DNA of 64,000 nt, from positions 27,461,501 through 27,525,500 of the forward strand of contig NC_079880.1 of NCBI RefSeq assembly GCF_029227915.1, in the 5' to 3' direction. The position numbers and the translations under genes were made by a program. Below, one piece after another: positions 1 through 15,300 of this stretch. Each line of letters begins with the position of its first letter. The stretch's first letter is position 1. Origin of the DNA: Hydractinia symbiolongicarpus. Lineage: Eukaryota; Cnidaria; Hydrozoa; Anthoathecata; Hydractiniidae. The notes under the pieces are model-generated. The model ran no database searches and was not told the DNA's origin. It saw only the letters and a program-made list of their open reading frames with translations.

Positions 1-3000
1 TCGGAAAAATGTCACTAAATACATGCTGATACGAATATGTGACGCAACCGTTGTATCTTAAACGGATTGATACCGCCAAAGTCAATGAGATGTAGTTTTT
101 GAGAATGTCTCTATTTCTTCAGTGCGTGCTAACGGCCAGGATTGGTTCCACAGTAAAAAAAGACTTATTTATCTAAATTTTTGAAAAAAGCGCTACCACA
201 GAGCATAGTGTACTCGCTGAATTTAAGCAATCATGTCGAATTAAGAAGAATGTTATTCCTTGGAGTCCAATTGGCTCATTTATCGCATTTATAAGGTCAC
301 AGTCCAGAATCAGTTCAACTAAGTCCCACAGTCAATCGCTTCACTGTTAAAAGTGATACAACTTAGTAATATTGGAAAAAAATCACTAAATACATGTTGG
401 TACGAATATTTGACGCAACCGTTGTATCTCAAACTGATTGATACCGCCAAGAAGTCAATGAGATGTAGTTTTTGAGAATTTCTCTATTTCTTCAGTGCGT
501 GCTAACGGCCAGGATTGGTTCCACAGTAAAAAAAGACTTATTTATTTAAGTTTTTGAAAACAGCGCTACCACAGAGCATAGTGTACTCGCTGAATTCCAG
601 CAATCATGTCGAATTAAGAAGAATGTTATTCCTTGGAGTCCAATTGGCTCACTTATTGCATTTATAAGGTCACAGTCCAGAATCAGTTCAACTAAGTCCC
701 ACAGTCAATTGCTTCACTGTTAAAAGCGATACAACTTAGTAATATTGGAAAAAAATCACTAAATACATGTTGGTACGAATATTTGACGCAACCGTTGTAA
801 CTCAAACGGACTGATACCGCCACGAAGTCAATGAGATTTAGTTTCTGAGAATGTCTCTATTTCTTCAGTGCGTGCTAACGGAAGGATTGGTCCACAGTAA
901 AAAAAGTCTTATTTATCTAAATTTTTAGAAAAAGCGCTACCACAGAGCATAGTGTACTTGCTGACTTCCAGCAATCATGTCGAATTAAGAAGAATGTTAT
1001 TCCTCGGACTTCAATTTGCTCATTTATTGCATTTATAAGGTCACAGTCCAAAATCAGTTCAGTGAAGTCTCACAGTCAATCGTTTCACTGTTAAAAGCGA
1101 TGCAAGATGGTAATAGCGGAAAAATGTCGCTAAATACATGTTGGTACGAATATGTGACGCAACCGTTGTAACTCAAACGGACTGATACCGCTAGAAGGTC
1201 ATTGAAATATAGTTTTTGAAACTGTCTCTATTTCTTCGGCGCGCGATAACGGTTAGGGTTGGTCCCACAGTAAAAAATGACTTATTTATCTAAATTTTTA
1301 AATGACGCGCTTCCACAGCGCCCAGTGTAATCGCTGATTTCCAACAATCATGTCAAAGTAAGAAGAATGTTATTTCTTGGAGTCCAGTTGACTCACTTAT
1401 CACATTTATAAGGTCACAGGCCAAAGTTAGTTCAGTTAAGTCCCACAGTCAATCATTTCATTGTTAAAAGCGATATAACTCAGTAATATCGGAAATATGT
1501 CACTAAATACATGTTGGCACGAATATGTGACGCAGCCGTTGTATCTCAAACTGTTTGATTCCGCCAAGAAGTCAATGAGATATAGTTTTTGAGAATGTCT
1601 CAATTTCTTCAGTGCGTGCTAACGGCCAGGATTGGTTCCATATTAAAAAAAGACTTATTTATCTAAGTTTCTGAAAAAAGCGCTACCACAGAGCATAGTG
1701 TACTCGCTGAATTCCAGCAATCATGTCGAATTAAGAAGAATGTTATTCCTTGGAGTCCAGTTGGCTCACTTATCACATTTATCAGGTCACAGTCCAAAGT
1801 TAGTTCAATTAAGTCCCACAGTCAATCGTTTCACTGTTAAGAGCGATACACCCTAGTAATATCGGAAAAATATCACTATCTAGATGTTGGTACGAATATG
1901 TGACGTAACCGTTGTAACTGAAACGGACTGATACCGCCAAGACGTCAATGACATGTAGTTTTTGAGAATGTCTCTATTTCTTCAGTGCGTGCTAACGGCC
2001 AGGATTGGTTCCACAGTAAAAAACGAATTATTTATCTAAGTTTTTCAAAAAAGCGCTACCACAGAGCATAGTGTACTCGCTGAGTTCCAGCAATCATGTC
2101 GAATTAAGAAGAATGTTATTTCTTGGAGTCCAATTGGCTCATTTATCGCATTTATTATGTCACAGTCCAGAATCAGTTCAACTAAGTCCCACAGTCAATC
2201 GCTTCACTGTTAAAAGGGATACAACTTAGTAATTTTGGAAAAAAATCACAAAATACATGTTGGTACGAATATTTGACGCAACCGTTGTAACTCAAACTGA
2301 CTGATACCACCAAGAAGTCAATGAGATTTAGTTTTTGAGAATGTCTCTATTTCTTCAGTGCGTGCTAACGGAAGGATTGGTCCACAGTAAAAAAAGACTT
2401 ATTTATCTTAATTTTTTAAAAAAGCGCTACCACAGAGCATAGTGTACTTGCTGAATTCCAGCAATCATGTCGAATTAAGAAGAATGTTATTCCTTGGAGT
2501 CCAATTTGCTCATTTATCGCATTTATAAGGTCACAGTCCAGAATCAGTTCAGTTAAGTCCCACAGTCAATCGTTTCACTGTTAAAAGCCATGCAACATAG
2601 TAATAGCGGAAAAATGTCGCTAAATACATGTTGGTACGAGTATATGACGCAACCGTTGTAACTCAAACGGACTGATACCGCTAGAAAGTCATTGAAATGT
2701 AGTTTTTGAAACTGTCTCTATTTCTTCAGCGCGCGATAACGGCTAGGATTGGTCCCACAGTAAAAAATGACTTACTTATCTAAACTTCTAAATAAAGCGC
2801 TACCACAGAGCCTAGTGAAATCGCTGAAATGCCGCAATCATGTCAATTTAAGAAGAATGTTATTTCTTGGAATCCAATTGTTTCATTTATCACATTTATC
2901 AGGTCACAGTCCACAATCAGTTCAATTAAGTCCCACAGTCAATCGTTTCACTGTTAAAAGCGATGCAAGCAAATAGTAGCGGAAAAATATCGCTAAATAC

Positions 3001-4105
3001 ATGTTGGTACGAATATATGACGCAACCGTTGTAAATCAAACGGACTGATACCGTTAGAAAGTAATTGAAATGTAGTTTTTGAAGCTGTCTCTATTTCTTC
3101 AGCGCGACCTAACGGTTGGGATTGGTCCCACAGTAAGAAAAGAATTAATTATCTAAATTTTTAAAAAAGCGCTACCACAGAGCATAGTGTACTTGCTGAA
3201 TTTCAGCAATCATTTCGAATTAAGAAGAATGTTGTTCCTTGGAGTCCAATTTGCTCATTTATCGCATTGATAAGGTCACAGTCCAGAATCAGTTCAGTTA
3301 AGTCCCACAGTCAATCGTTTCACTGTTAAAAGCGATGCAACATAGTAATATCGGAAAAATGTCACTAAATACATGCTGGTACGAATATGTGACGCAACCG
3401 TTGTATCTCAAACGGATTGATACCGCCAAGAAGTCAATGAGATGTAGTTTTTGAGAATGTCTCTATTTCTTCAATGCGTGCTAACGGCTAGGATTGGTTC
3501 CACAGTAAAAAAAGACTTATTTATCTGAATATTTAAAAAAAGCGCTACGACAGAGCATAGTGTACTCGCTGAATCCAAGCAATCATGTCGAATTAAGAAA
3601 AATGTTATTTCTTGTAGTCAAACTGGCACATTTATCACACTTATAAGGTCAAAGTCCAAAATCAGTTCAATTAAATCCCACAGTCAATCGTTTCACTGTT
3701 AAAAGCGATGCAACATAGTAATATCGGAAAAATGTCACTAAATACATGTTGGTACGAATATGTGACGCAACCGTTGTAACTCAAACGGACTGATACCGCT
3801 AGAAAGTCATTGAAATGTAGTTTTTGAAACTGTTTCTATTTCTTCGGCGCGCGATAACGGCTAGGGTTGGTCCCACAGTAAAAAATGACTTATTTATCTA
3901 AATTTCTAAATGAAGCGCTTCCACAGCGCCCAGTTTAATTGCTGAGTTCTGGCAATCATGTCAAATTAAGAAAAATGTTATTTCTTGGAGTCCAATTGTC
4001 TCATTTATTACATTTATCTGGTCACAGTCCAAAGTTAGTTCAATTAAGTCCCACCGTCAATCGTTTCACTGTTAAAAGCGATGCAACCTATCAATATCAG
4101 AAAAA

Positions 4106-6310
4106 TATCGCTAAATACATGTTGGTACGAATATGTGACCCAACCGTTGTAAATCAAACGGACTGACACCGTTAGAACGTCATTGAAATGTAGTTTTTGA
4201 AACTGTCTCTATTTCTTCAGCGCGCGATAACGGCTAGGATTGGTCCCACAGTAAAAACTGAATGTTTTTTCTTAATTTTCAAATGAAGCGCAACCACCGC
4301 GCCAAGTGTAACCGCTGAGTTTCGGCAATCATGTCAAATTAAGAAGAACGTTATTTCTTGAAGTCCAATTGTCTCACTTTCACAATTATAAGGTCACAGT
4401 CCACAATCAGTTCAAATAAGTCCCACAGTCAATCGTTTCACTGTTGAAAGCGATGCAACCTAGTAATATCCGAATACGATCGCTAAATACATGTTGGAAC
4501 GAATATGTGACCGAACCGTTGTAACTCAAACGGACTGACGCCGTTAGAAAGTAAGTGAGATGTAGTTTTTGAAACTGTCGCTCTTTCTTCAGCACGCGAT
4601 AACGGCTTGGATTGGTCCGACATTAAAGATTGACTTATTTATTTAAATTTTTTAATGAAGTGCTACCACAGCGCCCACTTTAATCGCTGAGTTCCGGCAA
4701 TCATGTCAAATTATAAAGAATGTTATTACTTGAAGTCCAATTGTCTCCCTTTCACATTTACAAGGTCACAGTCTAAAATCAGTTCAATGAAGTCCCACAG
4801 TCAATCGTTTCACTGTTAAATGCGATGCAACCTAGTAATTGCGAAAAATATCGCTAAATACATGTTGGTACGAATATGTGACCCAACCGTTGTAAATCAA
4901 ACGGACTGACACCGTTAGAACGTCATTGAAATGTAGTTTTTGAAACTGTCTCTATTTCTTCAGCGCGCGATAACGGCTAGGATTGGTCCCACAGTAAAAA
5001 CTGAATGTTTTTTCTTAATTTTCAAATGAAGCGCAACCACCGCGCCAAGTGTAACCGCTGAGTTTCGGCAATCATGTCAAATTAAGAAGAACGTTATTTC
5101 TTGAAGTCCAATTGTCTCACTTTCACAATTATAAGGTCACAGTCCACAATCAGTTCAATTAAGTCCCACAGTCAATCGTTTCACTGTTGAAAGCGATGCA
5201 ACCTAGTAATATCCGAATACGATCGCTAAATACATGTTGGAACGAATATGTGACCAAACCGTTGTAACTCAAACGGACTGACGCCGTTAGAAAGTAAGTG
5301 AGATGTAGTTTTTGAAACTGTCGCTCTTTCTTCAGCACGCGATAACGGCTTGGATTGGTCCGACATTAAAGATTGACTTATTTATTTAAATTTTTTAATG
5401 AAGTGCTACCACAGCGCCCACTTTAATCGCTGAGTTCCGGCAATCATGTCAAATTATAAAGAATGTTATTACTTGAAGTCCAATTGTCTCCCTTTCACAT
5501 TTACAAGGTCACAGTCTAAAATCAGTTCAATGAAGTCCCACAGTCAATCGTTTCACTGTTAAATGCGATGCAACCTAGTAATTGCGAAAAATATCGCTAA
5601 ATACATGTTGGTACAAATATGTGACGCAACCGTTGTAACTGAAACGGACTGATACCGTTAGAAAGTAGTTGAAATGTAGTTTTTGAAACTGTCTCTATTT
5701 CTTCGGTGCGCGATAACGGCTAGGATTGGTCCCACAGTAAAAACTGAATGTTTTATCTTAATTTTTAAATGAAGCGCTACCACCGCGCCAAGTGTAATCG
5801 CTGAGTTTCGGCAATCATGTCAAATTAAGAAGAACGTTATTTCTTGAAGTCCAATTGTCTCACTTTCACAATTATAAGGTCACAGTCCACAATCAGTTCA
5901 ATTAAGTCCCACAGTCAATCGTTTCACTGTTGAAAGCGATGCAACCTAGTAATATCCGAATACTATCGCTAAATACATGTTGGTACGAATATGTGACCAA
6001 ACCGTTGTAACTCAAACGGACTGACGCCGTTAGAAAGTATGTGAGATGTAGTTTTTGAAACTGTCGCTCTTTCTTCAGCACGCGATAACGGCTTGGATTG
6101 GTCCGACATTAAAGATTGACTTATTTATTTTAATTTTTTAATGAAGTGCTACCACAGCGCCCACTTTAATCGCTGAGTTCCGGCAATCATGTCAAATTAA
6201 GAAGAATGTTATTACTTGAAGTCCAATTGTCTCCCTTTCACATTTATAAGGTCACAGTCTAAAATCAGTTCAATGAAGTCCCACAGTCAATCGTTTCACT
6301 GTTAAATGCG
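4106..6310. repeat. Dimeric higher-order repeat, 743 bp
   Basis: Diagnostic variants recur every second monomer. The variant 'ccgaatac' (in place of the usual 'cggaaaaa') has its 'cgaatac' at 4471, 5214 and 5957, exactly 743 bases apart each time. The neighbouring variant 'atatgtgacc' is at 4131 and 4874, again 743 apart. The intervening monomer types alternate in step, so the unit of recent amplification here was a dimer. Confidence 0.85.
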
Positions 6311-9300
6311 ATATAACTTAGTAATATCGGAAAACTGTCACTAAATACATGTTGGTACGAATATGTGACACAACCGTTGTAACACAAACGGATTGATACC
6401 GCCAAAAAATCAATAAAATGTAGTTTTTGAGAATGCCTCTATTTTTTTGGCGTGTGCTAACGGCCAGGATTGGTATCGCAGTAAAAAAAGACTTACTTAT
6501 CTATAGTTTTTGAAAAAAGCGCCACCACAGAGCATAGTGTACTCGCTGATTTCCAACAATCATGTCAAAGTAAGAAGAATTTTATTTCTTGGAGTCCAGT
6601 TGGCTCACTTATCACATTTATAAGGTCACAGGCCAAAGTTAGTTCAATTAAGTCCCACAGTCAATTATTTTAATGTTAAAAGCGATATAACTTAGTGATA
6701 TCGGAAAACTGTCACTAAATACATGTTCGTACGAATATGTGACGCAACCGTTGTAACTCAAACGGATTGATACCGCCAAAAAGCAATGAAATGTAGTTTT
6801 TGAGAATGCCTCTGTTTTTTCGGCGCGTACTAACGGCCAGGATTGGTCCCACAGTAAAAAAGGCTTACTTATCTAAACTTCTCAATGAAGTGCTACCACA
6901 GCGCCCAGTGTAATCGCTGAGTTCCGGCAATCATGTCAAATTAAGAAGAATGTTATTTCTTGAAGTCCAATTGTCTCCCTTTCACATTTATAAGGTCACA
7001 GTCTAAAATCAGTTCAAAGAAGTCCCACAGTCAATCGTTTCACTGTTAAAAGCGATGCAACCTAGTAATTGCGAAAAATATCGCTAAATACATGTTGGTA
7101 CGAATATGTGACGCAACTGTTGTAACTCAAACGGACTGATACCGCTAGAAAGTCATTGAAATGTAGTTTTTGAAACTGTCTCTATTTCTTCAGCGCGCGA
7201 TAACGGCTAGGATAGGTCCCACAGTAAAAAATGACTTATTTATCTAAATTTTCAAAAAAGCGCTACCAGAAAGCATAGTGTACTTGCTGAATTCCAGCAA
7301 TCATGTCTAATTAAAAAAAATCTTACTCCTTGGAGTCCAAATTGCTCATTTATCGCATTGATAAGGTCACAGTCCAGAATCAGTTCAGTTAAGTCCCACA
7401 TTCAATCGTTTCACTGTTAAAAGCGAATCAACATAGTAATAGCGGAAAATTGTCGCTAAATGCATGTTGGTACGAATATGTGACGCAACCGTTGTAACTC
7501 AAACGGACTGATACCGCCAGAAAGTCATTGGAATGTAGTTTTTGAAACTGTCTCTATTTCTTCAGCGCGCGATAACGGCTAGGATTGTTCCCACAGTAAA
7601 AAATGACTTATTTTTCTTAAGTTTTACATGAAGCGCTTCCACGGCGCCCAGTGTAATCGCTGAGTTCCAACAATCTTGTCAAAGTAAGAAGAATGTTATT
7701 TCTTGGAGTCCAGCTGGCTCACTTATCACATTTATAACGTTACAGGCCAAAGTTAGTTGAATTAAGTCCCACAGTCAATCAATTCAACGTTAAAAGCGAT
7801 ATGACTTAGTAATATCGGAAAAATGTCGCTAAATACATGTTGGTACGAATATGTGACGCAACCGTTGTAACTCAAACGGACTGATACCGCTAGAAAGTCA
7901 TTGAAATATAGTTTTTGAGAATGTCTCTATTTCTTCAATGCGTGCTAACGGCCAGGATTGGTTCCACAGTAAAAAAAGATTTATTTATCTAAGTTTTTGA
8001 AAAAAGCGCTACCACAGAGCATAGTGTACTCGCTAAATTCCAGCAATCATGTCAAACTAAGAAGAATGTTACTCCTTGGAGTCCAATTTGCTCATTTATC
8101 GCATTGATAAGGTCACAGTCCAGAATCAGTTCAGTTAAGTCCCACAGTCAATCGTTGCACTGTTAAAAGCGAATCAACATAGTAATAGCGGAAAATTGTC
8201 GCTAAATGCATGTTGGTACGAATATGTGACGCAACCGTTGTAACTCAAACGGACTGATACCGCTAGAAAGTCATTGAAATGTAGTTTTTGAAACTGTCTC
8301 TATTTCTTCGGCGCGCGATAACGGCTAGGATTGGTCCCACAGTAAAAAATGACTTATTTATCTAAATTTTTAAATGAAGCGCTTCCACAGCGCCCAGTGT
8401 AATTGCTGAGTACCGGCAATCATGTCAAATTAAGAAGAATGTTACTCCTTGGTGTCCAATTTGCTCATTTATCGCATTGATAAGGTCACAGTCCAGAATC
8501 AGTTCAGTTAAGTCCCACAGTCAATCGTTGCACTGTTAAAAGCGAATCAACATAGTAATAGCGGAAAATTGTCGCTAAATGCATGTTGGTACGAATATGT
8601 GACGCAACCGTTGTAACTCAAACGGACTGATACCGCCAGAAAGTCATTGGAATGTAGTTTTTGAAACTGTCTCTATTTCTTCGGCGCGCGATAACGGCTA
8701 GGATTGTTCCCACAGTAAAAAATGACTTATTTTTCTTAAGTTTTACATGAAGCGCTTCCACGGCGCCCAGTGTAATCGCTGAGTTCCAACAATCATGTCA
8801 AAGTAAGAAGAATGTTATTTCTTGGAGTCCAGCTGGCTCACTTATCACATTTATACCGTTACAGGCCAAAGTTAGTTGAATTAAGTCCCACAGTCAATCA
8901 TTTCAACGTTAAAAGCGATATGACTTAGTAATATCGGAAAAATGTCGCTAAATACATGTTGGTACGAATATGTGACGCAACCGTTGTAACTCAAACGGAC
9001 TGATACCGCTAGAAAGTCATTGAAATATAGTTTTTGAGAATGTCTCTATTTCTTCAATGCGTGCTAACGGCTAGGATTGGTTCCACAGTAAAAAAAAATT
9101 TATTTATCTAAGTTTTTGAAAAAAGCGCTACCACAGAGCATAGTGTACTCGCTAAATTCCTGCAATCATGTCGAATTAAGAAGAATGTTATTCCTTGCAG
9201 TCCAATTGGCTCATTTATCGCATTTATAAGGTCACCGTCCAGAATCAGTTTAGTTAAGTCCCACAGTTAATCGTTTCACTGTTAAAAGCGATGCAACATA

Positions 9301-12300
9301 GTCATAGCGGAAGAATGTCGCTAAATACATGTTGGTACGAATATGTGACGCAACCGTTGTAACTTAAACGGACTGATACCGCTAGAAAGTCATTGAAATG
9401 TAGTTTCTGAAACTGTCTCTAATTCTTCGGTGCGCGATAACGGCTAGGATAGGTCCCACAATAAAAAATGACTTATTTAGTTAATTTTTTAAATGAAGCG
9501 CTACCACAGCGCCCAGTGTATTCCCTGAGTTCCGGCAATCATGTCAAATTAAGAAGAATGTTATTTCTTGGAGTCCAGTTGGCTAACTTATCACATTTAT
9601 AAGGTCACAGTCCAAAATTAGTTCAATTAAGTCCCACAGTCAATCATTTCATTGTTAAAAGCGATATAACTTAGTAATATCGGAAAAATGTCAGTAAATA
9701 CATGTTGGTACGAATATTTGACGCAACTGTTGGATCTCAAACGGATTGATACCGGCACGAAGTCAATGAGATGTAGTTTTTGAGAATGTCTCTATTTCTT
9801 CAGTGCGTGCTAACGGCCAGGATTGGTGGCACAGTAAAAAAAGACTTATTTATCTAAATTCTTAAAGCAGGGCTACCACAGAGCATAGTGTACTCGCTGA
9901 ATTCCAGCAATCTTGTCGAATTAAGAAGAATGTTATTCCTTGGATTCCAATTGGCCCATTTATTGCATTTATAAGGTCACAGTCCAGAATCAGTTTAATT
10001 AAATCCCACAGTGAATCGTTTCACTGTTAAAAGCGATACAACCTAGTAATATCAGAAAAAAATCACTATCTACATGTTGGTACGAATATGTGACGCAACC
10101 GTTGTAACTGAAACGGACTGATACCGTTAGAAAGTAATTGAAATGTAGTTTTTGAAGCTGTCTCTATTTCTTCAGCGCGAACTAACGGCTGGGATTGGTC
10201 CCACAGTAAAAAAAGACTTATTTATCTAAATTTTCAAAAAAGCGCTACCACAAAGCATAGTGTAATTGCTGAATTCCAGCAATCATGTCTAATTAAAAAA
10301 AATGTTACTCCTTGGAGTCCAATTTGCTCATTTATCGCATTGATAAGGTCACAGTCCAGAATCAGTTCAGTTAAGTCCCACATTCAATCGTTTCACTGTT
10401 AAAAGCGAATCAACATAGTAATAGCGGAAAATTGTCGCTAAATGCATGTTGGTACGAATATGTGACGCAACCGTTGTAACTCAAACGGACTGATACCGCC
10501 AGAAAGTCATTGGAATGTAGTTTTTGAAACTGTCTCTATTTCTTCGGCGCGCGATAACGGCTAGGATTGTTCCCACAGTAAAAAATGACTTATTTTTCTT
10601 AAGTTTTACATGAAGCGCTTCCACGGCGCCCAGTGTAATCGCTGAGTTCCAACAATCATGTCAAAGTAAGAAGAATGTTATTTCTTGGAGTCCAGCTGGC
10701 TCACTTATCACATTTATAACGTTACAGGCCAAAGTTAGTTGAATTAAGTCCCACAGTCAATCATTTCAACGTTAAAAGCGATATGACTTAGTAATATCGG
10801 AAAAATGTCGCTAAATACATGTTGGTACGAATATGTGACGCAACCGTTGTAACTCAAACGGACTGATACCGCTAGAAAGTCATTGAAATATAGTTTTTGA
10901 GAATGTCTCTATTTCTTCAATGCGTGCTAACGGCCAGGATTGGTTCCACAGTAAAAAAAGATTTATTTATCTAAGTTTTTGAAAAAAGCGCTACCACAGA
11001 GCATAGTGTACTCGCTAAATTCCAGCAATCATGTCGAATTAAGAAGAATGTTATTCCTTGCAGTCCAATTGGCTCATTTATCGCATTTATAAGGTCACAG
11101 TCCAGAATCAGTCCAACTGAGTCCCATAGTCAATCGCTTCACTGTTAAAAGCGATACAACTTAGTAATATTGGAAAAAAATCACTAAATACATGTTGGGA
11201 CGAATATTAAACGCAACCATTGTAACTCAAACGGACTGATACCGCCACGAAGTCAATGAGATTTAGTTTTTGAGAATGTCTCTATTTCTTCAGTGCGTGC
11301 TAACGGACAGGATTGGTCCCACAGTAAAAAAAGACTTATTTATCTAAATTTTTAAAAAAAAGCGCTACCACAGAGCATAGTGTACTTGCTGAATTCCAGC
11401 AATCATGTCGAATTAAGAAGAATGTTATTCCTTGGAGTCTAATTTGCCCATTTATCGCATTTATGAGGTCACCGTCCAGAATCAGTTTAGTTAAGTCCCA
11501 CAGTTAATCGTTTCACTGTTAAAAGCGATGCAACATAGTAATAGCGGAAGAATGTCGCTAAATACATGTTGGTACGAATATGTGACGCAACCGTTGTAAC
11601 TCAAACGGACTGATACTGCTAGAAAGTCATTGAAATGTAGTTTTTGAAACTGTCTCTATTTCTTCGGCGCGCGATAACGGCTAGGATTGGTCCCACAGTA
11701 AAAAATGACTTATTTATCTAAATTTTTAAATGAAGCGCTTCCACAGCGCCCAGTGTAATTGCTGAGTACCGGCAATCATGTCAAATTAAGAAGAATGTTA
11801 CTCCTTGGTGTCCAATTTGCTCATTTATCGCATTGATAAGGCCACAGACCAGAATCAGTTCAGTTAAGTCCCACAGTCAATCGTTGCACTGTTAAAAGCG
11901 AATCAACATAGTAATAGCGGAAAATTGTCGCTAAATGCATGTTGGTACGAATATGTGACGCAACCGTTGTAACTCAAACGGACTGATACCGCCAGAAAGT
12001 CATTGGAATGTAGTTTTTGAAACTGTCTCTATTTCTTCGGCGCGCGATAACGGCTAGGATTGTTCCCACAGTAAAAAATGACTTATTTTTCTTAAGTTTT
12101 ACATGAAGCGCTTCCACGGCGCCCAGTGTAATCGCTGAGTTCCAACAATCATGTCAAAGTAAGAAGAATGTTATTTCTTGGAGTCCAGCTGGCTCACTTA
12201 TCACATTTATAACGTTACAGGCCAAAGTTAGTTGAATTAAGTCCCACAGTCAATCATTTCAACGTTAAAAGCGATATGACTTAGTAATATCGGAAAAATG

Positions 12301-15300
12301 TCGCTAAATACATGTTGGTACGAATATGTGACGCAACCGTTGTAACTCAAACGGACTGATACCGCTAGAAAGTCATTGAAATATAGTTTTTGAGAATGTC
12401 TCTATTTCTTCAATGCGTGCTAACGGCTAGGATTGGTTCCACAGTAAAAAAAGATTTATTTATCTAAGTTTTTGAAAAAAGCGCTACCACAGAGCATAGT
12501 GTACTCGCTAAATTCCAGCAATCATGTCGAATTAAGAAGAATGTTATTCCTTGCAGTCCAATTGGCTCAATTATCGCATTTATAAGGTCACCGTCCAGAA
12601 TCAGTTTAGTTAAGTCCCACAGTTAATCGTTTCACTGTTAAAAGCGATGCAACATAGTAATAGCGGAAGAATGTCGCTAAATACATGTTGGTACGAATAT
12701 GTGACGCAACTGTTGTAACTTAAACGGACTGATACCGCTAGAAAGTCATTGAAATGTAGTTTCTTAAACTGTCTCTAATTCTTCGGTGCGCGATAACGGC
12801 TAGGATTGGTCCCACAGTAAAAATGACTTATTTATCTAAATTTTTAAATGAAGCGCTTCCACAGCGCCCAGTGTAATTGCTGAGTTCCGGCAATCATGTC
12901 AAATTAAGAAGAATGTTATTTCTTGGAGTCCAATTGTCTCATTTATCACATTTATCAGGTCACAGTCCAAAGTTAGTTCAATTAAGTCCCACCGTCAATC
13001 GTTTCACTGTTAAAAGCGATGCAACCTAGTAATATCCGAAAAATATCGCAAAATACATGTTGGTACGAATATGTGACCCAACCGTTGTAAATCAAACGGA
13101 CTGACACCGTTAGAAAGTCAGTGAAATGTCGTATTTGTAACTGTCTCTATTTCTTCAGCGCGCTCTAACAGTTAGGATTGGTCCCACAGTGAAAACTGAA
13201 TGTTTTATCTTAATTTTTAAATGAAGCGCTACCACTGCGCCCAGTGTAATCTCTGAGTTTCGGCAATCATGTCAAATTAAGAAGAATATTATTTCTTGAA
13301 GTCCAATTGTCTCACATTTACATTTATGAGGTCACAGTCAACAATCAGTTCAATTAAGTCCCACAGTCAATGGTTTCACTGTTGAAAGCGATGCAACCTA
13401 GTAATATCCGAATACTATCGCTAAATACATGTTGGTACGAATATGTGACCCAACCTTTGTAACTCAAACGGACTGACGCCGTTAGAAAGTAAGTGCGATG
13501 TAGTTTTTGAAACTGTCGCTCTTTCTTCAGCACGCTATAACGGCTAGGATTGGTCCGACATTAAAGAATGACTTATTTATTTAAATTTTTAAATGAAGCG
13601 CTACCACAGCGCCCACTGTAATCGCTGAGTTCCGGCAATCATGTCTAACTAAGAAGAATGTTATTCCTTGGAGTCCAGTTGGCTCACTTATCACATTTAT
13701 CAGGTCACAGTCCAAAGTTAGTTCAATTAAGTCCCACAGTCAATCGTTTCACTGTTAAGAGCGATACAACCTAGTAATATCGGAAAAAAATCACTATATA
13801 CATGTTGGTACGAATATGTGACGTAACCGTTGTAACTGAAACGGACTGATACCGCCAACACGTCAATGACATGTAGTTTTTGAGAATGTCTCTATTTCTT
13901 CAGTGCGTGCTAACGGAAGGATTGGTCCACAGTAAAAAAAGACTTATTTATCCTAATTTTTAAAGAAAGCGCTACCACAGAGCATAGTGTACTTGCTGAA
14001 CTCCAGCAATCATGTCGAATTGAGAAGAATGTTATTCCTTGGAGTCCAATTTGCTCATTTATCGCATTTATAAGGTCACAGTCCAGAATCTATTCAGTTA
14101 AGTCCCACAGTCAATCGTTTCACTGTTAAAAGCGATGCAACATAGTAATAGCGGAAAAATGTCGCTAAATACATGTTGGTACGAGTACATGACGCAACCG
14201 TTGTAACTCAAACGGACTGATACCGCTAGAAAGTCATTGAAATGTAGTTTTTGAAACTGTCTCTATTTCTTCAGCGCGCGATAACGGCTAGAATTGGTCC
14301 CACAGTAAAAAATGACTTACTTATCTAAACTTCTAAATAAAGCGCTACCACAGAGCCTAGTGAAATCGCTGAAATGCCGCAATCATGTCAATTTAAGAAG
14401 AATGTTATTCCTTGGAGTCCAGTTGGCTCACTTATCCCATTTATCAGGTTACAGTCCAAAGTTAGTTCAATTAAGTCCCACAGTCAATCGTTTCACTGTT
14501 AAGAGCGATACAACCTAGTAATATCGGAAAAAAATCACTATCTAGATGTTGGTACGAATATGTGACGTAACCGTTGTAACTGAAACGGACTGATACCGCC
14601 AAGACGTCAATGACATGTAGTTTGAGAATGTCTCTATTTCTTCAGTGCGTGCTAACGGCCAGGATTGGTTCCACAGTAAAAAACGAATTATTTATCTAAG
14701 TTTTTCAAAAAAGCGCTACCACAGAGCATAGTGTACTCGCTGAGTTCCAGCAATCATGTCGAATTAAGAAGAATGTTATTCCTTGGAGTCCAATTGGCTC
14801 ATTTATCGCATTTATAAGGTCACAGTCCAGAATCAGTTCAACTAAGTCCCACAGTCAATCGCTTTACTGTTAAAAGCGATACAACTTAGTAATTTTGGAA
14901 AAAAATCACTAAATACATGTTGGTACGAATATTTGACGCAACCGTTGTAACTCAAACTGACTGATACCACCAAGAAGTCAATGAGATTTAGTTTTTGAGA
15001 ATGTCTCTATTTCTTCAGTGCGTGCTAACGGAAGGATTGGTCCACAGTAAAAAAAGACTTATTTATCTTAATTTTTTAAAAAAGCGCTACCACAGAGCAT
15101 AGTGAAATCGCTGAAATGCCGCAATCATGTCAATTTAAGAAGAATGTTATTTCTTGGAATCCAATTGTTTCATTTATCACATTTATCAGGTCACAGTCCA
15201 CAATCAGTTCAATTAAGTCCCACAGTCAATCGTTTCACTGTTAAAAGCGATGCAAGCAAGTAGTAGCGGAAAAATATCGCTAAATACATGTTGGTACGAA